A program made the position numbers and the translations under genes. Below the pieces are notes generated by a model. That model had not been told where the DNA came from and made no database searches. It saw only the letters and a list, made by a program, of their open reading frames with translations. A stretch of 64,000 nt of DNA from the NCBI GenBank assembly GCA_903824665.1, contig CAIJXT010000015.1, positions 209,618-273,617 on the forward strand, read 5' to 3'. Positions 26,141-34,187 of the stretch are shown piece by piece. How positions within the stretch are numbered: the first letter of the stretch is position 1; the number at the start of each line of letters is the position of its first letter. Origin of the DNA: an uncultured Bacteroidota bacterium. GTDB lineage: Bacteria; Bacteroidota; Bacteroidia; Chitinophagales; Chitinophagaceae.

Positions 26141-26578
26141 TCAGGCCGCCATGCGCTCCTTTATGTATACCTGAAAATGGTTGGTAAATGTTTGCGCCAA
26201 TGCCTTATCGCGGCGATACAGCCACCCAATGAAGAGTTCTGCTGCTTCTATAGTTGCATATACACTGTTTTCAGTATCCAGATTCCTGATGGCGGTTGTA
26301 TACTTCAGCACCAGGGCCATATCCTTTACGTTACCCGGATCCTGTTTCATTTTTTCATCCAGGCTCTCCAGCATGGCATACAGCCTGTCCAGTTGCATTT
26401 GTTTCGATAGCAACAGCGATCGTCTCACTGTATCCCATTCACCCGCTACTATCCATTCCCTCATCTGGCTTTCAGATGCATTCACTTCCCTGGCCGTTTC
26501 CGCAATTGTTTTTCCGTTCTGAGTATATAGTGTCCGGGCCCACACCTTACGTTCTTCACTGCCTATATCGTCATTCAT
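26141..26578 (-). CDS. Terminase small subunit-like HTH protein
   Basis: A 145-residue protein from ATG 26578 (a GTG two codons earlier is possible). The N-terminal third is a helix-turn-helix: VWARTLYTQNGKTIAETAREV and SESQMREWIVAGEWDTVRR, the arrangement of phage terminase small subunits that recognise DNA. A helical oligomerisation region follows. Its place directly before the large terminase supports the call. A perfect 27-nt palindrome lies 57 nt upstream of the start, the best candidate control site of the whole phage-like group. Confidence 0.8.
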   Translation of the reverse strand: MNDDIGSEERKVWARTLYTQNGKTIAETAREVNASESQMREWIVAGEWDTVRRSLLLSKQMQLDRLYAMLESLDEKMKQDPGNVKDMALVLKYTTAIRNLDTENSVYATIEAAELFIGWLYRRDKALAQTFTNHFQVYIKERMAA

Positions 26579-26635
26579 GGGCACAAATGTCTATCGCTTT
26601 TTCCGGACCGGCAATTCCCGCTTGCATGCCTTCCC

Positions 26636-26662
26636 GCATACGGTATATGATATACCGTATGC
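26636..26662. promoter_or_regulatory. 27-nt perfect palindrome upstream of terminase
   Basis: Two 13-nt arms (26636-26648 and 26650-26662; left arm GCATACGGTATAT) with a single central G, in the promoter region of the small terminase gene. It is embedded in a larger pattern, TATGATATAC then 10 nt then TATATCATA (26646-26674), which recurs at 29450-29477. This is the form of an operator for a dimeric repressor. The rest of the gap 26585-26858 is AT-rich with no gene. Confidence 0.65.
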
Positions 26663-26819
26663 TGCTATATCATAAATTGTTTTTGTGTGGATAACGCAGT
26701 CTTTTTAGTTGTCTTTCACACCATTACATACCACGCACTTCATACTATGTATTGAAAAACGACCGAACACAATATCGGGGCGGAAAAATCATTCAAATAG
26801 ACACCAATTTAAATGTATG

Positions 26820-26843
26820 AACCGGCATGGTCGGTTACCGGTT
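26820..26843 (-). terminator. Weak terminator-like hairpin after the TPR gene
   Basis: A 6-bp stem AACCGG/CCGGTT (26820-26825, 26838-26843) 16 nt past the stop codon of the minus-strand TPR gene, followed by an AT-rich stretch without a solid T run. Confidence 0.35.
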
Positions 26844-26858
26844 GTGCAGCACAATAAA

Positions 26859-28388
26859 CTACTGATGGCCTGTGGACGAATTGCCCTCTACCCGGTTTAT
26901 CCCCGACTTTGCCTGCTGGTCTATCGAATTCTGAAAATCATGGTCAGGCATGTTCAGACACTCATTATACATCGCCAGCGCTTCTGCCGGCAAGTTCAGT
27001 GTTTCGTATATCTTTCCCATGTGCAGTGCCGCCCTTGCTGCATACTGCTCCCTGCGTCCGGCTCCTTCCTTCATCGCCTCGCGGTACTGTGCCAATGCCT
27101 GCTTGAAGTACTGTCCACCGCCCGGTTTCCTGGCCAGCTCTTCATATACTCTGCCCAGTCTGAAACAGTATTCCGATCTGTCTGCCGCACCCTGCAATTG
27201 TCCTTTTGCAATTCCCTGCAGCAGCACCAGCGCCTTTTCATTGTACCCGCCCTCTATCAGTAGCCTGGCCTGCAGCAGTGCTCTGTTTGGCCACATACCT
27301 GTCGTGGCAAACCGTTCCGCCTGCTTGTCCGCATCCAGCCGCGCCGTACCGCCGGCTGTTATCTGGCGGCGGCAATACACCGCTTTTTCCCTATTGCCAT
27401 TTACATGCCATACCAATGCCATTCGCTGCCAGGAGTCTTTAATAAACAGATCACTCTTGTTGTGGGCCAGATACCGCTGAAAATAAAAAGTACATCCAGT
27501 GTCACACTGGGTCAGCAGCGCCATACCTTGCTGGTAATCAAATATCGGATACGCCGCAAATCCCGGATCAGCCGCCGCTGTGCGCAAAAGCGCAATTGCA
27601 TCATCGGCTTTACGGTAGTCCAGCGCTATATTCACTTTCACAAATGTCGTCAGCAGATTGTTCTTGCTGCTGTATTGATCACTGTTCAGCATTTGCCATA
27701 CTTCCTCCTGTTCTGCCAGCAGGTAAAACCGTGCATACAGGTAATACAGCAGGGTCTCCGTATACAACGGATCACTGCTATTATGCTGCTTCACAAAAGT
27801 GCCCAGCTTGTCGGTGCCTGTTTTTATACTCCCCTTCATACCAAACACCGCCGCCAGCCATTTGTAGCTATCTGGCAGCGATCCCACCACAGCCTCCTGC
27901 AATCCCGAAATGATATTGTTGTATTCGAAAGACGGAAATAATTTCTGATTCTCCCGCAGCAACGCAAAAGATTTCCTGAAGTGCAGCGCAGCCTTATATT
28001 GCTCTCCGAAACGCAGGTTAATAATGGCCCGGTGCAGATAAGCACCCGCATGGCAAAACCGGTACCACGGCGATGACCGGTCGCCCCTGTCCAGCAGTTG
28101 CATTCGCTCAGCCATCTTACCGGTTCGCTGCGCATAGTCTTCTATGTTACAGTTCATCAGCAGTACCAGGCAGTCCTCATAGTCTGCTATATACACAGCC
28201 ATAAGGTTGTCTGGGTGCTGCTTCTTTTCCAGCAGCAGTTCCTGCCGCCCTTCAGCTATGTGCAGCGCCATAAAATGGTTGTACGCCCGGGCACAGTGGT
28301 CACTATAGGTATAAGTATATGCCGCAACAGCCTTGCCTGTTGTAAACAGCATCAGAAACAGCAATATATTCCCCGCCCTGATATACAT
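26859..28388 (-). CDS. Exported TPR-repeat protein
   Basis: A 509-residue protein with a signal peptide (MYIRAGNILLFLMLFTTGKAVAA) and an otherwise helical repeat body. Clear TPR-like units: AGAYLHRAIINLRFGEQYKAALHFRKSF (about 125-155), SEYCFRLGRVYEELARKP..YFKQALAQYREAM (about 415-450) and AARAALHMGKIYETLNLPAEALAMYNECL (about 456-485). It probably sits in the periplasm as a scaffold. Function unknown. Its start codon region carries a 30-bp-period tandem repeat. Confidence 0.8.
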   Translation of the reverse strand: MYIRAGNILLFLMLFTTGKAVAAYTYTYSDHCARAYNHFMALHIAEGRQELLLEKKQHPDNLMAVYIADYEDCLVLLMNCNIEDYAQRTGKMAERMQLLDRGDRSSPWYRFCHAGAYLHRAIINLRFGEQYKAALHFRKSFALLRENQKLFPSFEYNNIISGLQEAVVGSLPDSYKWLAAVFGMKGSIKTGTDKLGTFVKQHNSSDPLYTETLLYYLYARFYLLAEQEEVWQMLNSDQYSSKNNLLTTFVKVNIALDYRKADDAIALLRTAAADPGFAAYPIFDYQQGMALLTQCDTGCTFYFQRYLAHNKSDLFIKDSWQRMALVWHVNGNREKAVYCRRQITAGGTARLDADKQAERFATTGMWPNRALLQARLLIEGGYNEKALVLLQGIAKGQLQGAADRSEYCFRLGRVYEELARKPGGGQYFKQALAQYREAMKEGAGRREQYAARAALHMGKIYETLNLPAEALAMYNECLNMPDHDFQNSIDQQAKSGINRVEGNSSTGHQ

Positions 28389-28429
28389 TCCAATGTAAAG
28401 ATACCCCCGAATTTAAATTCCAATGTAAA
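28387..28429. repeat. 13-nt tandem repeats and palindrome upstream of the TPR gene
   Basis: ATTCCAATGTAAA occurs at 28387-28399 and again at 28417-28429, exactly 30 bp apart; the palindrome GAATTTAAATTC (28409-28420) lies between and overlaps the second copy. The first copy touches the TPR start codon. The remaining gap to 28697 holds no gene. Confidence 0.55.
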
Positions 28430-28697
28430 CTTACTGTTGGCTGGCTTATTCAACCTTTCCATTTCACCACCATATTTGGCGTTTTCCCACCATCGTTCTA
28501 TCAACACAACCCTCCGCCTTCCCCGGTTCAACGGGTTTCCTCTAAAAATTTTTACCGAAAATCAGTTCTGCATATATATTGGGTATGAAGTGCAATAACA
28601 AAAAACTGAAAAATGCAACCAATTCGACCCAAATCAGAAGTGCGGATATTTCCCTATTTTTACATTACAATAGTTTGGTTATACTTATTGGACGTTT

Positions 28698-28925
28698 ATG
28701 GATTACAGAGAATATTTAGAGTCACGCTCAGATGTTATGCTTGGAAAACCTGTAATAAAGGGCACAAGGATAACAGTTGAACTGATTTTGAGAATGCTGT
28801 CTGAAGGGGCATCTGTAGCCGACATTATTGCTGCATACCCGCATCTGCAGGCTATTCACATCAGCGCGGTACTGGCCTATGCCAGCGATGTTATTGCCAA
28901 CGAAACGTTGATACCCGCTGCATGA
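28698..28925 (+). CDS. DUF433 antitoxin-like protein
   Basis: A 75-residue DUF433 protein: GKPVIKGTRITVELILRMLSEGASVADIIAAYP is the family's core, a short strand followed by a winged helix. These proteins are the antitoxin or regulator of a DUF433/DUF5615 pair and probably repress their own operon. Its stop codon overlaps the start of the PIN-like gene (ATGA at 28922-28925), so the two are translationally coupled. Confidence 0.88.
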   Translation: MDYREYLESRSDVMLGKPVIKGTRITVELILRMLSEGASVADIIAAYPHLQAIHISAVLAYASDVIANETLIPAA

Positions 28926-29266
28926 TTCTGGTAGACGAGAATGTGCACAGTTATATAATCTCAGCACTTAAGGATGCCGGAATACACGTTGCCACCGTGA
29001 GTGAACTGGCTAGTGGTATAAAAGATGATCAGGTTATCCAAATGGCACTGAAATACGATTGGATGCTTTTGACACAGGATAAGGACTTCGGTGAATGGGT
29101 TTTTTCACATCACATAGAAGGTTTAACTGTTTTATTTCTTCGTTTTTCGTTTCATGAATACCGGGATATTGCCCATTCCCTGGTTCTATTGCTTCAAAAT
29201 CCAACATTGGAACGCCCCTTTTTTGCCACCATCACGACTAAAAAAATCAGGATACGGAAACTTTAA
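28922..29266 (+). CDS. DUF5615 PIN-like toxin candidate
   Basis: A 114-residue DUF5615 protein, a minimal PIN-like domain. Conserved acidic residues are in ILVDENV (residues 2-8), in IKDDQVIQMA near residue 40 and in LLTQDKDFGEWV near residue 55. PIN toxins are ribonucleases, but whether this family cleaves RNA in the cell is not settled. It forms a two-gene module with DUF433. The C-terminus is basic (TTKKIRIRKL). Confidence 0.85.
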   Translation: MILVDENVHSYIISALKDAGIHVATVSELASGIKDDQVIQMALKYDWMLLTQDKDFGEWVFSHHIEGLTVLFLRFSFHEYRDIAHSLVLLLQNPTLERPFFATITTKKIRIRKL

Positions 29267-29826
29267 ATATTGTTGGACTTCACCCAATGCAAAAGTTGTT
29301 CCGAACCAATTCCATTGTGCACTATATGCATTGCCGCAAATTCGTGAATACGCACACCTCTAACTCCCGTTAGGAACCTCGGCTTTTCCCATCAGCCCAG
29401 CACTCCTCAAATTCCCTCCAAATCCGCTACCAGAGCGGAAAAAAATTTCTATGATATACTGCCTGCTGTATATCATACACCCCAAAACGCAATTTCATAA
29501 AAAGCTGGTTTGTCACCCTTGCCGTTTCGTCCGATATTTATCATCCGATTTGTGCCTTGCCTCACCCCGCCGCACTACAGGGTGTGTTGCCAGCGTTTAG
29601 TACCCAACACATTTTTGCCCACTGGGTGGGAAGCAAGTGCGCAATTTTTGCGCAAAAAGAAAAGAATAACTAATACACAAAACAATACCAATCAAACTAT
29701 TAAACCAAAAACACTCCATTTGAGAAAAAACCCGAAAAAGTGCGCAATTCCTGATTTCCCGTATTACCAATCCCCCAAAATGCCCAATCCCAAATCCCTA
29801 ACCCTTGCTTTCCCTATATTTACATC
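29267..29826. other. 560-bp intergenic region with operator-like inverted repeat and TGCGCA sites
   Basis: No convincing gene. It holds an inverted repeat at 29450-29477 (TATGATATAC, 9 nt, TATATCATA) resembling the site before the small terminase gene, and three TGCGCA hexamers (29638, 29649, 29741), the first two 11 nt apart, as in the gap at 60.9-61.3 kb. Confidence 0.55.
29450..29477. promoter_or_regulatory. Inverted repeat related to the terminase operator
   Basis: Arms TATGATATAC (29450-29459) and TATATCATA (29469-29477) around TGCCTGCTG. The counterpart at 26646-26674 has the same outer arms and a similar centre containing TGCTG. It is 184 nt past the PIN-like gene and 350 nt before dgt. 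Confidence 0.5.
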
Positions 29827-31218
29827 ATGAACTGGCAGTCGCTATTTACTACACAACGCACAGGAAGCTCAGGCACCGGCACCAATCCAGATCCGGTGCG
29901 CAATTCGTTCCTCCGCGATTACGACCGCATCATTTTTTCTTCCGCTTTCCGGCGGCTGCAAAACAAAACTCAGGTGTTTCCGCTGCCTGGCGCCATTTTT
30001 GTACACAACCGGCTCACGCATAGCCTTGAGGTAGCCTCTGTTGGCCGGTCACTGGGCAAGGCTGCCGGCGATATGATTGCTGACAGATACCCCAATGAGT
30101 CTCCGCAGTTCATAGAGTTTTACCGGTACGAGCTGGCCTCAGTCATCGCGTCGGCCTGTCTTGCACACGATATCGGTAACCCGCCTTTCGGACATTCAGG
30201 CGAAGACGCCATCAGATCATTCTTCAACGAGCTATCCGGCGACGACAGGCGCATCATTCACGATGCCCTCACGCCAAATCAGTTGAAGGATATGGAGTTT
30301 TTTGAAGGCAATTCCAACGCTTTCCGTATCCTTACCCACAGCTTCAACGAGCAACAGCCTGGCGGCTACCGGCTCACCTATACCACGCTTGCCTCGCTGG
30401 TCAAGTATCCCTGTTCCTCCATATCAGGCTTCAACAAAGCTACTGGGCTCATTGCCACCAAAAAATCAGGCTTCTTCGACCCCGAGATCGACACTTACCG
30501 GCAGCTGGCCGCAACCCTCGGTATACCCTCCAAAGTGGGTATGGACAATGTGTATGCCCGTCACCCGTTCGTATACCTCACAGAGGCAGCCGATGATATC
30601 TGCTACCGGGTTATTGACCTCGAAGATGCACACAGGCTCAATATTGTATCCATGCAGACTTTCATGGATCTGTTCCTGCCGTTCTTCGACAACTCCCAAA
30701 ACCCTTACAGCACGCGCAGCTATATTGAGCAGAAACTAAGGGATATCAACGACAGCAATCAGAAGGTGCAATACGTTCGCGCCCGATGGATCGGACTAAT
30801 GACCGAAAAACTGGCCGGGATCTTTATGGAGCAAGAAGAAGCGCTTCTCGCCGGAACTCTCGAAAAAGACCTGCTAAAGTGCCTGCCCCTTGAGGATCAG
30901 GTTCTCATAGACCACATCAACGCCTATTCTGTACAGCATATATACAACAACAAGGCGGTAGCCGAGATCGAGATCGCCGGGTACAATGTCATTGGCGGCT
31001 TGCTCCGGGAGTTCGTACAGGCTGTCCTCCACCCTGGCCTTACCAAATCTGCCAAGGTCCGCAAATTGGTTCCCGCTCAGTTTAGCCTCTCCGGCAATCC
31101 CGAGCACCTCTATGCTGATATTTTGTCACTTGTCGATTTTATTTCCGGCATGACAGACCTCTATGCCATCGACCTGTTCCGCAAGATCACCGGGATCACC
31201 ATACCAGAGATCAGGTAA
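29827..31218 (+). CDS. dgt: dGTP triphosphohydrolase
   Basis: A 463-residue HD-domain dGTPase that splits dGTP to deoxyguanosine and triphosphate. HD-site motifs: FRRLQNKTQVFPL near residues 41-53, HNRLTHSLEVASVGR near residue 60, and CLAHDIGNPPFGHSGEDAI near residue 118, with the catalytic HD pair and the following histidine. EAADDICYRVIDLEDA near residue 255 supplies the last metal ligand region. The length fits the long Dgt class. Roles are dNTP pool control and, in some bacteria, phage restriction. Confidence 0.94.
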   Translation: MNWQSLFTTQRTGSSGTGTNPDPVRNSFLRDYDRIIFSSAFRRLQNKTQVFPLPGAIFVHNRLTHSLEVASVGRSLGKAAGDMIADRYPNESPQFIEFYRYELASVIASACLAHDIGNPPFGHSGEDAIRSFFNELSGDDRRIIHDALTPNQLKDMEFFEGNSNAFRILTHSFNEQQPGGYRLTYTTLASLVKYPCSSISGFNKATGLIATKKSGFFDPEIDTYRQLAATLGIPSKVGMDNVYARHPFVYLTEAADDICYRVIDLEDAHRLNIVSMQTFMDLFLPFFDNSQNPYSTRSYIEQKLRDINDSNQKVQYVRARWIGLMTEKLAGIFMEQEEALLAGTLEKDLLKCLPLEDQVLIDHINAYSVQHIYNNKAVAEIEIAGYNVIGGLLREFVQAVLHPGLTKSAKVRKLVPAQFSLSGNPEHLYADILSLVDFISGMTDLYAIDLFRKITGITIPEIR

Positions 31219-31236
31219 CAGCAACACCATCCGCCA

Positions 31237-31256
31237 CACCTGACTTACATCAGGTG
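31237..31256 (+). terminator. Possible hairpin after dgt
   Basis: A 7-bp stem CACCTGA/TCAGGTG with a 6-nt loop, 19 nt past the stop. No T tract follows, so it is a weak terminator at best. Confidence 0.3.
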
Positions 31257-31281
31257 CCCGCATGTTTGCCGTAAAACTGAT

Positions 31282-31289
31282 TATCTTTG
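31282..31289 (+). promoter_or_regulatory. -7 box of serS
   Basis: TATCTTTG, an exact TAnnTTTG match, 25 nt before the serS ATG. Confidence 0.55.
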
Positions 31290-31314
31290 CCCGCAATTAC
31301 ATTTAATATTTATT

Positions 31315-32586
31315 ATGTTACCGATACAATTATTCAGGAACAGCAGGGAATTGATTTTACAGGGCCTTGCCAAAAAGAACTTTAAGGAAACAGACCTTGT
31401 TGACAGGATCATAGACACCGACGAGCAGCGCCGCAAGCTCCTTGTTGAGCAGGAAAATCTTTCTGCAGCCGTCAACACCGCTTCAAAACAAATAGGCCAG
31501 ATGATGGCAAAGGGGGATAAGGAGCAGGCAGAACAGCTAAAAGCACAGGTATCGGATCATAAAGAAAAAATAAAAGAAGTAACACTCACCCTCTCTGCGC
31601 TCGAAGAGCAGCTGCATGCCGATATGGTGCGCATCCCCAATCTGCCGCATGAGAGTGTGCCAGCGGGCAAAACACCCGAGGACAATGTGATCGTACGGTC
31701 TGGTGGCGCCATGCCGGTGCTGGGCGAGCAAAAGCTCCCACACTGGGACCTCATGGAAAAATACAAACTCATGGATCTTGCACTCGGCAATAAGATCACT
31801 GGCAGCGGGTTCCCGGTTTTTATGGGTCGTGGTGCCAGGCTGCAGCGCGCACTCATTCAGTACTTCCTTACCTACAACACCAATGCAGGCTATACTGAAT
31901 ACTGTCCACCTTTCATGGTCAACGAAGACTCTGCCTATGGCACAGGTCAGCTACCCGATAAAGAGGGACAGATGTACCATGTTACCGCCGATGGTTTTTA
32001 CATGATACCCACCTCTGAGGTGCCGCTTACCAATATTTACCGCGATGTGATCCTCCAGGAAAATGAGTTGCCCGTAAAGATGACGGCCTACTCTCCCTGC
32101 TTCCGTCGCGAGGCCGGTTCTTATGGCAAAGATGTGCGTGGCCTCAACAGGGTTCACCAGTTCGATAAAGTGGAGATCGTGCAACTTTCTGACCCTGCCA
32201 ACAGTTATGAAGCACTCGATGGTATGGTAGCACATGTAGAGCAGCTGCTGCAATCACTGGAGCTACCTTATCGCATTTTGCGCCTGTGTGGTGGCGATAT
32301 GAGTTTTACATCTGCCATCACCTACGATTTTGAAGTGTACAGTGCAGCGCAGGAGCGCTGGCTCGAGGTGAGTTCTGTATCCAATTTCGAAAACTTCCAG
32401 TCAAACCGTATGAAGATCAGACACAGAGACGCAAACGGTAAGACGCAGTTGGTACATACGCTCAATGGCAGCTCACTTGCGTTGCCACGTATTATCGCGT
32501 GCCTGCTCGAGAATAATCAGTCTGCTGCAGGTATCGCTATTCCAGCTGCATTGCAGCCCTACTTTGGCGGCAGCGTCATTAATTAA
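31315..32586 (+). CDS. serS: Seryl-tRNA synthetase
   Basis: A 423-residue class II synthetase that charges tRNA-Ser (and the tRNA for selenocysteine where present). The N-terminal antiparallel coiled-coil arm (about residues 25-105) binds the long variable arm of tRNA-Ser. Motif 2 is CFRREAGSYGKDVRGLNRVHQF near residue 260 and motif 3 is NGSSLALPRIIACLLENNQ near residue 385. Complete and ordinary. A -7 box lies 25 nt upstream. Confidence 0.97.
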   Translation: MLPIQLFRNSRELILQGLAKKNFKETDLVDRIIDTDEQRRKLLVEQENLSAAVNTASKQIGQMMAKGDKEQAEQLKAQVSDHKEKIKEVTLTLSALEEQLHADMVRIPNLPHESVPAGKTPEDNVIVRSGGAMPVLGEQKLPHWDLMEKYKLMDLALGNKITGSGFPVFMGRGARLQRALIQYFLTYNTNAGYTEYCPPFMVNEDSAYGTGQLPDKEGQMYHVTADGFYMIPTSEVPLTNIYRDVILQENELPVKMTAYSPCFRREAGSYGKDVRGLNRVHQFDKVEIVQLSDPANSYEALDGMVAHVEQLLQSLELPYRILRLCGGDMSFTSAITYDFEVYSAAQERWLEVSSVSNFENFQSNRMKIRHRDANGKTQLVHTLNGSSLALPRIIACLLENNQSAAGIAIPAALQPYFGGSVIN

Positions 32587-32639
32587 TAATATCCGGCGTC
32601 CAATATGGGATCCGGCAAATAATATTATCTGAAATCATT

Positions 32640-33077
32640 ATGATACAACGCAAACAATCTATCTGGCTTTTGCTTGCATCCCTGCTGGGCGCGGGAGTAT
32701 TCTTTTTCGATCTGTACCGGGCAGAAATCCGCACCGGCGATATCATCGAAAATAAGGTATTGCGAGTGGCCGACCATTACCCGTCTCTTTTGCTGGCTTT
32801 GGTAGTGGTCCTGCTCCCATTGGTTACCATATTTATGTTCACCAACCGCAAACGCCAGATCCGCATGACCATGATCGCCATTCTGTCTACCATTTCTTTC
32901 CTCACCATGATGCTGACAAGGGTTACCGGTCTGAGCAAGCTCACACCTCCTGCCACATCAGGCAGCTATTGGGTGGGGGCCGTTTTGCCCGTGCTTTCTT
33001 TCGTTTTCCTCGTGCTGGCAGTCCTGAGTATCCGAAGCGATGAAAAGCTAGTGCGCTCTGCCGACAGACTGAGGTAA
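32640..33077 (+). CDS. DUF4293 membrane protein
   Basis: A 145-residue four-helix membrane protein of the DUF4293 family, largely restricted to Bacteroidota. It begins MIQRKQSIWLLLASLL, the family signature (IQRIQTIFLLLA-like), and has hydrophobic segments at about 9-25, 48-68, 78-98 and 110-132. Function unknown. Probably cotranscribed with serS, 53 nt away. Confidence 0.88.
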   Translation: MIQRKQSIWLLLASLLGAGVFFFDLYRAEIRTGDIIENKVLRVADHYPSLLLALVVVLLPLVTIFMFTNRKRQIRMTMIAILSTISFLTMMLTRVTGLSKLTPPATSGSYWVGAVLPVLSFVFLVLAVLSIRSDEKLVRSADRLR

Positions 33078-33143
33078 CTGCCTGATTAACGACCGGAGCA
33101 TCATATAGGAGCAAAGTTTGGGGTGGCGAATACAATAAAAAGT

Positions 33144-33151
33144 TATTTTTG
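33144..33151 (+). promoter_or_regulatory. -7 box of the DUF6089 gene
   Basis: TATTTTTG, exact TAnnTTTG, 55 nt before the chosen ATG at 33207. It lies inside the longer possible frame starting at 33123, which argues against that start. Confidence 0.5.
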
Positions 33152-33206
33152 CCGTTACCTTATGTTACACCGGCACAAATGTGCAGTGAAAAGTGATTTC
33201 TATTTA

Positions 33207-34070
33207 ATGCGTCGAATACTCCCGGTACTGATATTATTGTGTGTGGCTTGCCCGGCTGTACATGTCGGCGCGCAGTCGTACTTCACCTCTATGGAAGTCG
33301 GCATTTCCGGAGGTGGGTCTCAATACTTCGGCGACCTCAACGACCGTTATGGCTTCAAAACCATCAATCTGGCTTACGGACTGTATACCCGCAAGCACAT
33401 CAACCAGTACATTTCACTGAAATTGGGAGCCTATTATACCAAAGTGGGCTACGACGACAAACTGAATACTGATCTGTATCAGCGGCAGCGCAATCTCAGT
33501 TTCAACAGCGATGTGGTTGAAGCCTCGTTTCAGGCCGAGTTCAATTTCTTCAGGTTCGTTACCGGCGACCCTTACCACCGCTTTACCCCCTACCTTACCG
33601 GCGGTATCGGTGCATTTCTGTACAATCCCTACACCGAGCTCAATGGTAGCAAGTATATGTTGCGTCCACTGGGTACCGAAGGTCAGTTTGTAGGCTACGA
33701 CGACAGAAAATATGGCAACGTCAGCCCCTGTTTCCCAATTGGTGCAGGCTTCAAGTACTGGATAGTTGGCGGTGTTAACCTCACTCTCGAGATCGCCGAC
33801 AGGCTCACAATGACCGACTACCTCGACGATGTAAGCACTACCTATGTTGGCCTTGATCGCTTTCCGCTCACCCCGAAAACCCCAACCTACCTGCTACAGG
33901 ACAGGTCCATAGAGGTGAATCCCACCGCACCACTTGGCAGGAAAGGAAAACAACGCGGCAATTCCAGCACCTTCGACCAGTACCTTATGTGCATGCTCAG
34001 CCTCTCCTGGCACTTCACTACCTATAAATGTCCCAACTTCATGGACAAGGACATGATCAGCACCTACTAA
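33207..34070 (+). CDS. DUF6089 outer-membrane beta-barrel protein
   Basis: A 287-residue exported barrel from ATG 33207, which gives a normal signal peptide (MRRILPVLILLCVACPAVHVGAQS). The mature part starts YFTSMEVGISGGGSQYFGDLND, a common opening of the DUF6089 family, and continues with alternating aromatic strands (LGAYYTKVGYDD, FFRFVTGDPYHRFTPYLTGGIGAFLY, GAGFKYWIVGGVNLTLEIADR). About eight strands are likely. Function unknown; the family is typical of Bacteroidota. Confidence 0.85.
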   Translation: MRRILPVLILLCVACPAVHVGAQSYFTSMEVGISGGGSQYFGDLNDRYGFKTINLAYGLYTRKHINQYISLKLGAYYTKVGYDDKLNTDLYQRQRNLSFNSDVVEASFQAEFNFFRFVTGDPYHRFTPYLTGGIGAFLYNPYTELNGSKYMLRPLGTEGQFVGYDDRKYGNVSPCFPIGAGFKYWIVGGVNLTLEIADRLTMTDYLDDVSTTYVGLDRFPLTPKTPTYLLQDRSIEVNPTAPLGRKGKQRGNSSTFDQYLMCMLSLSWHFTTYKCPNFMDKDMISTY

Positions 34071-34116
34071 TCCCAATACCGGCTGCTTTACATACAGCAA
34101 TATTGCCCAAAACAAA

Positions 34117-34146
34117 AAGGGCATTCCGCTTTATCGGAATACCCTT
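34117..34146 (-). terminator. Terminator of the etfBA operon
   Basis: A 12-bp stem with one C-A mismatch (34117-34128 with 34135-34146), 41 nt past the etfA stop; on the minus strand it is followed by a T-rich tract TTTGTTTTGG. It may also serve the convergent DUF6089 gene. Confidence 0.7.
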
Positions 34147-34187
34147 CAGAATAATATAACTTCAAAGCCGGCAACCCGGCATCAATA

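Noticed and set aside
29510..29830. Possible 106-residue gene before dgt
   Set aside because: Pro/Lys/Asn-rich low-complexity translation of a repeat-containing gap; overlaps the dgt start.
33123..33206. Longer N-terminus of the DUF6089 protein
   Set aside because: The extension contains a TAnnTTTG promoter box and the true signal peptide begins at 33207.
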